A DNA stretch of 64,000 bases from Streptomyces olivaceus. Lineage in GTDB: Bacteria; Actinomycetota; Actinomycetes; Streptomycetales; Streptomycetaceae. The notes beneath the pieces are model-generated. The model was not told where the DNA came from. It did not search any database and saw nothing but the letters and a program-made list of their open reading frames with translations. This document shows, in pieces, positions 16,878 to 24,551 of this stretch (position 1 is the stretch's first letter; the number at the start of each line of letters is the position of its first letter). The stretch spans positions 132,234 to 196,233 of the forward strand of contig NZ_JOFH01000009.1 in the NCBI RefSeq assembly GCF_000721235.1, read 5' to 3'. Both the position numbers and the translations under genes were made by a program.

Positions 16878-17378
16878 ATGCGCCCCGAACACGACACCGC
16901 CCCCGCACACGACACCGCCCCCGCACACCGCGCCGCCCGCACGCACCGCGGCACTCCCCCGCGCCGTCCCGCGCCCCGCACCGCCCCGCACCGCACGGCC
17001 GCCACCGCGCTCGGCGTCCTGCTCGCCGTTCTGCTGGCCCTGGTGCCGGCCTGGCCGGCGGCCGGGGCACAGGCAGCACCGCAGGCCGGCGGAGCCGCAC
17101 CCGTCGCCGCGGGGGCGGCCGTACCCCACCCCGACCTCGACCTCCACGCCGACGACGGCTGTACGCCCGTCTGCGCCTCACCGGTCAGGGCCCGCCACGA
17201 CCACCTGGGCGAGCGCCCGACGGCGCCGGACCACCACGCGGCCGCCGCCGCGCGCGGTACGGGCACGGTCGCCCGCATCCTCACGCGCACCTCGGCGGCG
17301 CCCGGACCGGTGCTCGTCTCCCCCGGCCGCGCGAGCCACGACAGCGGGCGGGCGCCTCCGGGGCCCTCCGGCATCTGA
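16878..17378 (+). CDS. Small exported protein of unknown function
   Basis: The 166-residue protein starts at an ATG with AAGAAGGGGGA upstream. A long His/Arg/Pro-rich N-terminal region precedes one hydrophobic helix (TALGVLLAVLLALVPAWPAA), which looks like a signal peptide or anchor. The rest is Ala/Pro/His-rich with a single CTPVC pair that could form a disulfide. I recognise no family. It lies 77 bases upstream of SecDF and may be cotranscribed. Confidence 0.55.
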   Translation: MRPEHDTAPAHDTAPAHRAARTHRGTPPRRPAPRTAPHRTAATALGVLLAVLLALVPAWPAAGAQAAPQAGGAAPVAAGAAVPHPDLDLHADDGCTPVCASPVRARHDHLGERPTAPDHHAAAAARGTGTVARILTRTSAAPGPVLVSPGRASHDSGRAPPGPSGI

Positions 17379-17455
17379 GACACCCGAACCCTTTTCCCTT
17401 CCCCCGCCGCGGCCGCGCTCGGCCGCCGCCGCGGTGTGCCCGCCGGAGGCCCGCG

Positions 17456-19858
17456 TTGAACCGTTCACGCTCCCGTACCCGCACCCGTCCACGCATCCGT
17501 CCACGCACCCGGTCCCGGACCGGCGGCTCGCGCGTCCGCGCGCTGCTCGCCCTGGCCGTGCTGGCGGCGTCCGTGGCCATCGCCCTGACCATGCCGGTCC
17601 GCCTCGGACTCGACCTGCGCGGCGGCACCCAGATCGTGCTGGAGACCAAGTCCACCGCCACCACCGAGGCCGACCGCGAGGCCACCGACCGCACCGTGGA
17701 GGTGCTGCGCGGCCGCATCGACGCGCTCGGGGTCGCCGAGCCGACCATCGTCCGCTCCGGCGACAACCGCGTCGTCGTCGAACTGCCCGGCGTACAGGAT
17801 CCGAAGCAGGCCGCCGACGTACTGGGCCGCACCGCGCAGCTCACCGTCCACCCGGTGCTCGGCCCGGCCGGGGAGACCGGTGACGCGGCCGGGGAGGCCG
17901 GAGACGGCGAGCGCGTGCTGCCGGACGAGTCGGGGCAGTCCCTGCGGCTCGCGGCGGCCGCCCTCACCGGGCAGGACGTCAAGGGCGCCGACGCCCTGTT
18001 CGACCAGCAGAACGGCGCCGGGTGGCACGTCACCGTCGACTTCAAGGACGCGGGCAGCGACCGCTGGGCCCGGGTGACCGGCGAGGCCGCCTGCCATCCG
18101 GCCGGTGATCCCCAGCGCCGGGTCGCCATCGTGCTCGACGAGAAGATCATCTCCTCGCCGCAGGTCGACCCCTCCGTGGCCTGCGGGGCGGGCATCTCCG
18201 GTGGCTCCACGCAGATCACCGGCTCCTTCGACGACGCCGAGGCCCGCGAACTGGCGCTGCTGATCAAGGGCGGCGCCCTGCCCGTACCGGTCGAGACCGT
18301 CGAGCAGCGCACCATCGGCGCCACGCTGGGCGACGAGGCGATCTCGGCCGGCGCCTGGGCCGCCGTCATCGGCACCGCGCTGACGGCGCTGTTCATCATC
18401 GTCGTCTACCGGCTGATGGGCGCCCTGGCGACCGTGGCGCTGCTCTGCTACGGCCTGATCTCCTACGCCGGCCTGGCCGCGCTCGGCGCGACCCTGACTC
18501 TGCCGGGCCTCGCGGGCTTCGTGCTGGCGATCGGCATGGCGGTGGACGCCAACGTCCTGGTGTTCGAACGGGCGCGTGAGGAGCAGGCCGCCCGCACCCG
18601 TCCCAGTACCCGCGCCGCGCTGACCGAGGGCTTCCGCAGCGCCTTCAGCGCGATCGCCGACTCGAACATCACCACGCTGATCGCCGCCGCCCTGCTGTTC
18701 TTCCTGGCCTCGGGGCCCGTGAAGGGCTTCGGCGTCACGCTCGGCATCGGTGTGCTGGCCTCGATGGTCAGCGCGCTGGTGATCACCCGGGTGCTCGCCG
18801 AGTTCGCCGCGAGCCGCCCGGCCGTCTACCGCCGCCCGCGGATCACCGGCATCGCGGGCACCGGCCCGGTCCGTGACGCCCTGCTGCGCCGCAACCCCTT
18901 CCTGATGCGCCGGCCGCGCCGCTGGCTGGCCGCCTCGCTGGTGGTCCTGGTGGCGGCGGGCTCCGGCGTCCTGGTCCGCGGGCTGAACTTCGGCATCGAG
19001 TTCACCGGCGGACGGCTCATCGAGTACTCCACCGCGACCCAGGTCGACCCCGACCGGGCCCGGGACGCCCTCGCCGACGCGGGCTTCCCGCGCGCCGTCG
19101 TCCAGTCCTCCGGCGACGGCGACCTCACCGTGCGCACCGAGGAGCTGACCGACGCGGAGGCGGCGACCGTCACCGAGACCGTCGCCGGGATGGGCGGCGA
19201 CACGGAGAAGGTCCGCGACGAGCTGATCGGCCCGAGCCTCGGCGAGGAGCTGCGCCGGGACGCGCTGATCGCCCTGGGCCTGGCCCTGGGCGCCCAGCTG
19301 CTGTACCTCGCGGCCCGCTTCCGCCTGCTGTTCGGCACGGCGGCGGTCAGCGCGCTCGCCCACGACGTGATCATCCTGGTCGGCGTGTTCGCCTGGCTGG
19401 GCAAGCCGATCGACGGGGTCTTCCTGGCCGCGCTGCTGACGGTGATCGGCTACTCGGTCAACGACTCGGTGGTCCTCTTCGACCGCGTGCGCGAACTGCT
19501 CGGCCGGGAGCGGAAGACCCCGTTCGACAGGCTGACCAACGACGCGATCCTGCAGACCCTGCCCCGCACGGTCAACACGGGTATGGGCGCCGTCCTCATC
19601 CTCGCCTCGCTCGCCGTGCTCGCCGACGACTCGCTCACCGACTTCGCCCTCGCGCTGCTGATCGGCGTGGCCGTCGGGACGTACTCCTCGGTCTTCGCCG
19701 CCTCCCCGCTGGCCGTCGAACTGCACGGCCGCGGGAGCCGTCCCGGGCGCCGCGGCGGCCGGGGCGGCGGGAAGGGGGCGAAGAGCAGCCCGGACGGGAA
19801 GCGGATGCCGGAGAGCCGCACCGAACGGCCCGAGGCCGCACCGGCGAAGGGCTCCTGA
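17456..19858 (+). CDS. secDF: Fused protein translocase subunit SecDF
   Basis: Translation from a TTG with GGAGG seven bases upstream gives 800 residues. The SecD half has the first membrane span followed by RLGLDLRGGTQIVLETKS, the P1 domain, and the RND-like core (TLPGLAGFVLAIGMAVDANV, then LVFERAREE). The SecF half begins near RRNPFLMRRPRRWLA and contains RGLNFGIEFTGGRLIEYS and IGYSVNDSVVLFDRVRE. It uses proton motive force to pull exported proteins off the SecYEG channel. Streptomyces usually also carries separate secD and secF genes, so this would be the additional fused copy (from family knowledge). Confidence 0.93.
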   Translation: MNRSRSRTRTRPRIRPRTRSRTGGSRVRALLALAVLAASVAIALTMPVRLGLDLRGGTQIVLETKSTATTEADREATDRTVEVLRGRIDALGVAEPTIVRSGDNRVVVELPGVQDPKQAADVLGRTAQLTVHPVLGPAGETGDAAGEAGDGERVLPDESGQSLRLAAAALTGQDVKGADALFDQQNGAGWHVTVDFKDAGSDRWARVTGEAACHPAGDPQRRVAIVLDEKIISSPQVDPSVACGAGISGGSTQITGSFDDAEARELALLIKGGALPVPVETVEQRTIGATLGDEAISAGAWAAVIGTALTALFIIVVYRLMGALATVALLCYGLISYAGLAALGATLTLPGLAGFVLAIGMAVDANVLVFERAREEQAARTRPSTRAALTEGFRSAFSAIADSNITTLIAAALLFFLASGPVKGFGVTLGIGVLASMVSALVITRVLAEFAASRPAVYRRPRITGIAGTGPVRDALLRRNPFLMRRPRRWLAASLVVLVAAGSGVLVRGLNFGIEFTGGRLIEYSTATQVDPDRARDALADAGFPRAVVQSSGDGDLTVRTEELTDAEAATVTETVAGMGGDTEKVRDELIGPSLGEELRRDALIALGLALGAQLLYLAARFRLLFGTAAVSALAHDVIILVGVFAWLGKPIDGVFLAALLTVIGYSVNDSVVLFDRVRELLGRERKTPFDRLTNDAILQTLPRTVNTGMGAVLILASLAVLADDSLTDFALALLIGVAVGTYSSVFAASPLAVELHGRGSRPGRRGGRGGGKGAKSSPDGKRMPESRTERPEAAPAKGS

Positions 19859-19904
19859 GGCCGGACCGGTCCCGAACGGAGGCTCCTGCGGGCCACCGGA
19901 CTCC

Positions 19905-20717
19905 TCAGCGGGCGCGGAAGTGCGCCCCCACGAGGGCCCGCACCCGTTCCTGGTCGCCGGCGATGAGCGCGTCCAGCAGGGCCGTGTGCTCGTGCGCGTC
20001 GGCGACCAGGTCGGCCCGCCCCCGTACCGAGGGGGCGGCGGCCGGCGGCCGCTGGGCGCGGCGGTGCAGGTCCCCGGCGATGCGGACGAGCTGGTCGTTG
20101 CCGGCCAGGGCGAGCACCGCGCGGTGGAAGGCGCGGTCGGCCTCGGCGTACGTGGCGGGGCAGCCCGAGGAGGCGGCCCGGACGGCGGCCTCGGCCAGGG
20201 GGCGCAGCTCGGCCCAGCGCTCGGCGGGCACGGTGCGGGCCAGCCGGAGCCACACCGGGACCTCGATCAGTTCGCGGACCTCGGCCAGCTCGGCCAGCTC
20301 GCCCTCGCCGCGCTCGACCACGCGGAAGCCGCGGTTGGGAACGACCTCGACGGCGCCCTCCAGGGCCAGCTGCTGCATGGCCTCGCGCACGGGCGTGGCG
20401 GAGACACCGAACCGTTCGCCGAGGACGGGGGCGGAGTAGACCCCGCCGGGCCGCAGCTCGCCGGTGACCAGCGCGTTGCGCAGGGCGTCGAGGATCTGAC
20501 CGCGCACGGAGGAGCGCTGGACGAGCGGGCGCGGGTGGGGCGGCGGCGGTTCACTGTGCGTGTGCTCGCCGCGCGCGGCGCCGTCCACCGGGCCGTCGTC
20601 CCCGGCCCGGCCCCGGCCCCGTTCGCGGCCCGGGGCACCGGTCCGGTCCACGTCCGCGGCCCCGGGCTGCACCGGCACCCGCACCGCCTCGGCGGCACCC
20701 TGCGCACTGGGCTTCAC
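19905..20717 (-). CDS. GntR-family regulator, FCD subfamily
   Basis: The 270-residue protein starts at a GTG with AGGAGG eight bases ahead. A disordered N-terminal region of about 65 residues precedes the winged helix (VRGQILDALRNALVTGELRP; ERFGVSATPVREAMQQLALE) and the FCD ligand domain (YAEADRAFHRAVLALAGNDQ). It probably acts as a dimeric repressor responding to a small organic acid. It is convergent with secDF and diverges from the FhuF-like gene. The long N-terminal tail is unusual; a downstream start cannot be excluded. Confidence 0.85.
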   Translation of the reverse strand: MKPSAQGAAEAVRVPVQPGAADVDRTGAPGRERGRGRAGDDGPVDGAARGEHTHSEPPPPHPRPLVQRSSVRGQILDALRNALVTGELRPGGVYSAPVLGERFGVSATPVREAMQQLALEGAVEVVPNRGFRVVERGEGELAELAEVRELIEVPVWLRLARTVPAERWAELRPLAEAAVRAASSGCPATYAEADRAFHRAVLALAGNDQLVRIAGDLHRRAQRPPAAAPSVRGRADLVADAHEHTALLDALIAGDQERVRALVGAHFRAR

Positions 20718-20829
20718 GGGGTCCTCCTGCGGGACGTGTCGGTACTTGGGGTCATTGCGGCGGGTTGGCACCTGTCCGTCAAGCACCCTAAGGGCACGGG
20801 CCGTCAGTTCAAATCCGAAGGATCTTGGG

Positions 20830-20848
20830 TAAGGTAAGGCTTACCTCT
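20830..20848. promoter_or_regulatory. Iron box (DmdR1/IdeR/DtxR-type operator)
   Basis: TAAGGTAAGGCTTACCTCT is a 19-bp partial palindrome that closely matches the actinobacterial iron box TTAGGTTAGGCTCACCTAA. It lies 61 bp upstream of the FhuF-like start, where the iron-loaded repressor would block transcription when iron is plentiful. The match is visible; regulation is inferred from established DtxR-family sites. Confidence 0.8.
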
Positions 20849-20908
20849 AACAGCCGGTGCTGCCCGAGGTCCGTTCGCCCGTGTTCCGATGTGGATCGGT
20901 GGTCCCTC

Positions 20909-21754
20909 ATGCCTGTCGCCCGCTCGGCCCTCACGGACGCCTATGCGCGCCTGTCCGAGGTCCTTCCCGGGCTGGGCGTCACCGAGCAGGCGCCCTCGGA
21001 ACGGGCCCCGCACGGCGGCGGCTGGGTCACGGCGGACGCGCTGGCCGCGGGCGGGGCGGAGCTGGCGGCCTTCCTCGCGTGGGACGAGGCCCAGGTGCTG
21101 CGGGACTACGGGCAGCGGGCCCGGCCGGACGTGATCGCGAGTTTCGGACTGCACCGGTACGCGTGGCCGGCCTGCCTGCTGATCACCGTGCCGTGGTTCC
21201 TGCACCGCCGGGTGCCCCGGCTGCCCGCCGCGCGGGTCGCCTACGACCGCACCGCCGCCGGTCTCCCCCTCGGCCGCATGGCCCTGCGCCCCGCCGGCTT
21301 CGCCTGCCTGCCCGGCGACCCGGCCGCCGCGCTGCCCGGCGCCCGGGTGGTCGCCGGCGAGGAGGAGCTGCGGGCGGAGGTGCGGGCCTCGGTCGCCGAG
21401 CACCTGGAACCCGTACTGGCCGGATTCGGCCCCCGTATGCGGCGCCGCGGACGGGCCCTGTGGGGCATGGCGACGGACGAGATCGTCGAGGGCCTGTGGT
21501 ACGTCGCCCACCTGCTCGGCGAGCAGGAGCGGGCCCGCCGTGAACTGGAGCTGCTGCTGCCGGGGGCGACCAGGCCGTACGTCGGCAACGCGGCCTTCCG
21601 CGAGCTGAAGGGGCCGGACGGGCAGCCGCTGCACACCCGGGACCGGGCGAGCTGCTGCATGTTCTACACCCTGCGCCCCGAGGACACGTGCGCCACCTGC
21701 CCGCGCACCTGCGACGCGGACCGCGTCAACAAGCTGCTGGCCACCGCCGGTTGA
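20909..21754 (+). CDS. FhuF-like 2Fe-2S ferric-siderophore reductase
   Basis: The 281-residue protein ends with the FhuF C-terminal cluster motif C-C-x10-C-x2-C (RASCCMFYTLRPEDTCATC) and a further Cys in PRTC. FhuF binds an unusual 2Fe-2S centre and reduces ferric siderophores in the cytoplasm to release iron. The iron box upstream supports an iron-starvation role. The start at MPVARSALTDAY is chosen over a GTG 18 bases earlier; neither has a clear ribosome-binding site. Confidence 0.85.
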   Translation: MPVARSALTDAYARLSEVLPGLGVTEQAPSERAPHGGGWVTADALAAGGAELAAFLAWDEAQVLRDYGQRARPDVIASFGLHRYAWPACLLITVPWFLHRRVPRLPAARVAYDRTAAGLPLGRMALRPAGFACLPGDPAAALPGARVVAGEEELRAEVRASVAEHLEPVLAGFGPRMRRRGRALWGMATDEIVEGLWYVAHLLGEQERARRELELLLPGATRPYVGNAAFRELKGPDGQPLHTRDRASCCMFYTLRPEDTCATCPRTCDADRVNKLLATAG

Positions 21755-22147
21755 GCACCGCGTACGCACCGAGTCCGCACCGCAGCCGCACTGCGCCCGC
21801 ACCGAGTCCGCCCCGTCCCCGCGTCGTGCCCGGGAGCCGTCGGCGTCGCCGACCAAGATCGTCGACTAGGATCACCGACTGAGGCGACCGGGACGACCGA
21901 AGCCGTTTCGCGACTACCCCTTCACAACTCCCCCACGCGTTGCGGTAACTTTCCGTGGAACCACTCGTACGGGTAGTCTTATTCGAACTCAACTCCCGCT
22001 CCTCACGCGGCAGTTCGAGCAGAAAGCCGCCCTGGGCACCCTCCTCGCACCTCGTTGGCGGCCTCTTGCCCCGAAACCCCCTGAGGACCGCTGGGTTTGG
22101 GCCACCATGGCGGGCGTTACGCCCTATCCCACTGCAAGGGACCCCTG
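21755..22147. other. Intergenic region upstream of the DUF2637 gene
   Basis: These 393 bases contain no credible gene and no tRNA. A short direct repeat, CGCACCGAGTCCGC-like, occurs near its start, and the stretch around 21900-22020 is richer in A and T (for example TAGTCTTATTCGAACTC), where promoters for the downstream gene may lie. I cannot assign specific elements. Confidence 0.4.
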
Positions 22148-23200
22148 ATGAGATTGACCGACATATCGCTGAACTGGCTGCTTCCGGGCGCCGTGCTGCT
22201 CCTGGGCATGCTGGCGGCGGTGGCGGTGCTCGCGCGCGGCAAGCGCGCCCCGGGGAAGGACGCGGGCGCGGACGACTCGTGGGAGCGGATGGAGGAGCGC
22301 CGCCGGCGCAAGGAGGCCCTGTACGGCACCGTCTCCTACGTCCTGCTCTTCTGCTGTGCCGCGGTCGCCGCGGCGCTCTCCTTCCACGGCCTGGTCGGCT
22401 TCGGCGAGCAGAACCTCGGGCTGAGCGGCGGCTGGCAGTACCTCGTCCCGTTCGGGCTCGACGGAGCGGCGATGTTCTGCTCCGTCCTCGCGGTGCGCGA
22501 GGCCAGCCACGGTGACGCGGCGCTCGGCTCGCGGATACTCGTGTGGACCTTCGCGTTCGCCGCGGCCTGGTTCAACTGGGTGCACGCGCCCCGCGGCCTG
22601 GGTCACGCGGGGGCCCCGCACTTCTTCGCGGGCATGTCCCTGTCGGCAGCGGTGCTGTTCGACCGGGCCCTGAAGCAGACCCGGCGGGCCGCCCTGCGCG
22701 AACAGGGCCTGGTGCCGCGTCCGCTGCCGCAGATCCGCATGGTCCGCTGGCTGCGGGCTCCCCGGGAGACGTACCGCGCCTGGTCGCTGATGCTCCTGGA
22801 GGGCGTGCGCAGCCTGGACGAGGCGGTCGAGGAGGTGCGCGACGACCGGCGCCAGAAGGAGGAGAAGAAGCTGCGCCGGCGCGAGCAGGAGCGCCTGGAG
22901 CGGGCGCAGCTCAAGGCGATCAGCCGCGGGCACGGCCACCGGGGTTTCCCCGGACGCGGCGGCCGCCAGGTCGAGGTCGAGGTGCAGCAGATGGAGCGGG
23001 GCACGGAACGCGCCACCGCGGAGCCTGCCATATCGGCTCCCGAGCAGCTGCCCGTACGCCAGCTTCCCTCCCTGCAGCCCGTTCGCAGCGGCTCTGACCA
23101 GGTGACGGTCGACCTCACCGCGGAGGACGACACCCAGGCCCTGCCGCGGCTGGACTCCCTGGAGCGCAAGCTCAAGGACCTGGAGCAGCAGTTCGGCTAG
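22148..23200 (+). CDS. DUF2637 membrane protein with C-terminal coiled coil
   Basis: The 350-residue protein begins MRLTDISLNWLLPGAVLLLG after an AAGGGA site. Four or five membrane helices form the DUF2637 region (YGTVSYVLLFCCAAVAAALS, QYLVPFGLDGAAMFCSVLAV, ILVWTFAFAAAWFNW). A long charged cytoplasmic segment follows (DDRRQKEEKKLRRREQERLE) that is probably a coiled coil, and the tail ends LERKLKDLEQQFG. DUF2637 proteins are widespread in Streptomyces; some accompany SpdB-like plasmid spread functions, but no transfer genes are near. Function unknown. Confidence 0.82.
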   Translation: MRLTDISLNWLLPGAVLLLGMLAAVAVLARGKRAPGKDAGADDSWERMEERRRRKEALYGTVSYVLLFCCAAVAAALSFHGLVGFGEQNLGLSGGWQYLVPFGLDGAAMFCSVLAVREASHGDAALGSRILVWTFAFAAAWFNWVHAPRGLGHAGAPHFFAGMSLSAAVLFDRALKQTRRAALREQGLVPRPLPQIRMVRWLRAPRETYRAWSLMLLEGVRSLDEAVEEVRDDRRQKEEKKLRRREQERLERAQLKAISRGHGHRGFPGRGGRQVEVEVQQMERGTERATAEPAISAPEQLPVRQLPSLQPVRSGSDQVTVDLTAEDDTQALPRLDSLERKLKDLEQQFG

Positions 23201-23243
23201 CGAACCGGGTGACCGGGCCGGGAAGTCGGCCGTCGACACGCGC

Positions 23244-23279
23244 GAGGCGTCCGAGGCGTCCGAGGCGTCCGAGGCGTCC
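23244..23279. repeat. Four tandem copies of a 9-bp unit
   Basis: GAGGCGTCC is repeated four times without interruption at 23244-23279, with a decayed fifth copy (GAGACGCAA) following. It lies in the short convergent gap between the DUF2637 gene and the ATP-binding protein. A slippage-prone simple repeat with no assigned role. Confidence 0.85.
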
Positions 23280-23353
23280 GAGACGCAACCGCGAACGCGG
23301 TCGTCCCGGGCGCCTCTTCGCTTGTTCCGGTGGTGGCGGTCGCCTCAAGCGGC

Positions 23354-23752
23354 TCAGGCGGCCTCGGCTCCGAGTTCGAACCAGACCGACTTGCCCACCG
23401 TGCAGGGCCGCACGCCCCAGTCGTCGGCGAGCGACTCCACCAGGACCAGCCCTCTCCCGTTGGTCCCCTCCTCCGGCTGCGGGCCGCGCGGCCGGGGCGG
23501 CCGGCCGACGAAGTCCCGCACTTCCACCCGCAGCGCCCGTGGCCCGACCGTCGCGGTGAGCACGGCCCCGTCCTCGGTGTGGACGAGCGCGTTGGTGACC
23601 AGTTCGCTGGTGAGCAGCTCCGCGACCTCCGACTGTCCTGGTTCGCCCCAGTGCCGCAGCAGTTTCCGCAGGGCCCGCCGGGCCTCGGGCACCGCCCGCA
23701 GGTCCGCCCGGCCGAGCCGCTGCCTGAGCTGCGGCGCCGCCTGCTCCTTCAT
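23354..23752 (-). CDS. Anti-sigma-factor-type ATP-binding protein (HATPase_c)
   Basis: The 132-residue protein MKEQAAPQLRQRL has a single GHKL ATPase domain: the N box is in VAELLTSELVTNALVHTEDG, followed by VRDFVGRPP and NGRGLVLVESLADDWGV. This compact form is the RsbW/SpoIIAB-like kinase abundant in Streptomyces, which phosphorylates anti-anti-sigma factors or holds a sigma factor. No sigma or antagonist gene is adjacent. The start is uncertain because the frame is open upstream to an in-frame GTG; the region before this ATG is Arg/Pro-rich and looks noncoding. Confidence 0.85.
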   Translation of the reverse strand: MKEQAAPQLRQRLGRADLRAVPEARRALRKLLRHWGEPGQSEVAELLTSELVTNALVHTEDGAVLTATVGPRALRVEVRDFVGRPPRPRGPQPEEGTNGRGLVLVESLADDWGVRPCTVGKSVWFELGAEAA

Positions 23753-23912
23753 GTCCCCCGTCGGCGTGCTGATGTCGTCTCCTCCGTCCGTCCTGCTAGT
23801 CCCCCGCCGTTCGAACACCTTCACGGGGAAAGCCTTGCCCGTTCGGACCCGGGCCACGCATGCCGATCCGCATCGGCTGCCCGTTTCGGGCAGTTCGGGC
23901 AGGAGGAGGGCG

Positions 23913-24374
23913 TCAGCCCGGAACCTCGCGCAGGTACTGGGTGAGGCTTCGGCCGGGGATCGACCCCGAGGGAACGGTGCCGACCGGGACGCCTCCCATG
24001 GCCGCGTAGAAGGGCTCGGCGTTCGGGTCGGCGTCGATGGTGAACCGGGTGAACCCCAGGGTCCCGGCCGCCTCGACGACATGGGCGAACAACAGGCGCC
24101 CGACGCCCTCCCCGATGGCGTCCGGATCGACGAACATCATGCCCAGCACGCCCTGCGGCGGCTCACCCTCCAGGGTCGTGAAGCCCACGACGCCGCCGTC
24201 CCGCTCCGCCACCGTGGTCCGACGCCCGGCGAGTTCCGCGTCGTCGAGCGTGAGTTCCTCGCGGCAGGACGCCAGGAACGCCGCGTCGTATCCCCAGTGG
24301 GCCTTGGAACGCAGCGCCAGCTCGGTCAGGAGCCTCGCTTCCCCGAACCGCGCGGGCCGGACCGACACGGACAC
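23913..24374 (-). CDS. GNAT-family N-acetyltransferase
   Basis: From a GTG placed behind GGAGG, the 153-residue product has the GNAT order: beta1/alpha1 (VRPARFGEARLLTELALRSK), central strands (VGFTTLEG), the acetyl-CoA loop (VDPDAIGEGVGRLLFAHVVE; the usual Q/RxxGxG/A is read here as AIGEGVG) and the last strand-helix (FTIDADPNAEPFYAAMG). It transfers an acetyl group to an unknown amine. Single gene, with no informative neighbours. Confidence 0.88.
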   Translation of the reverse strand: MSVSVRPARFGEARLLTELALRSKAHWGYDAAFLASCREELTLDDAELAGRRTTVAERDGGVVGFTTLEGEPPQGVLGMMFVDPDAIGEGVGRLLFAHVVEAAGTLGFTRFTIDADPNAEPFYAAMGGVPVGTVPSGSIPGRSLTQYLREVPG

Positions 24375-24551
24375 TGGCACCTCCACCAACCGTTCGCCGC
24401 ACCGGACGCGACCGACCGCGGGCGGCACAACCGGGCGCACGGAACGGCCCGGACGAAGCACACTACCGGGGTCCGGCCGCGCCCCGGGAGGTCTCGGGGC
24501 GCGGCCGGTCCCGGAGTGCTGTGTGCACCCCCGCGACGGCCCTGCGCCCGG

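Noticed and set aside
19859..22147. tRNA genes in the gaps around the FhuF-like gene
   Set aside because: No cloverleaf or GTTCGAATC-type T-loop with a matching acceptor stem was found.
23244..23279. Tandem 9-bp repeats as a CRISPR-like array
   Set aside because: Units are contiguous and far too short, with no spacers.
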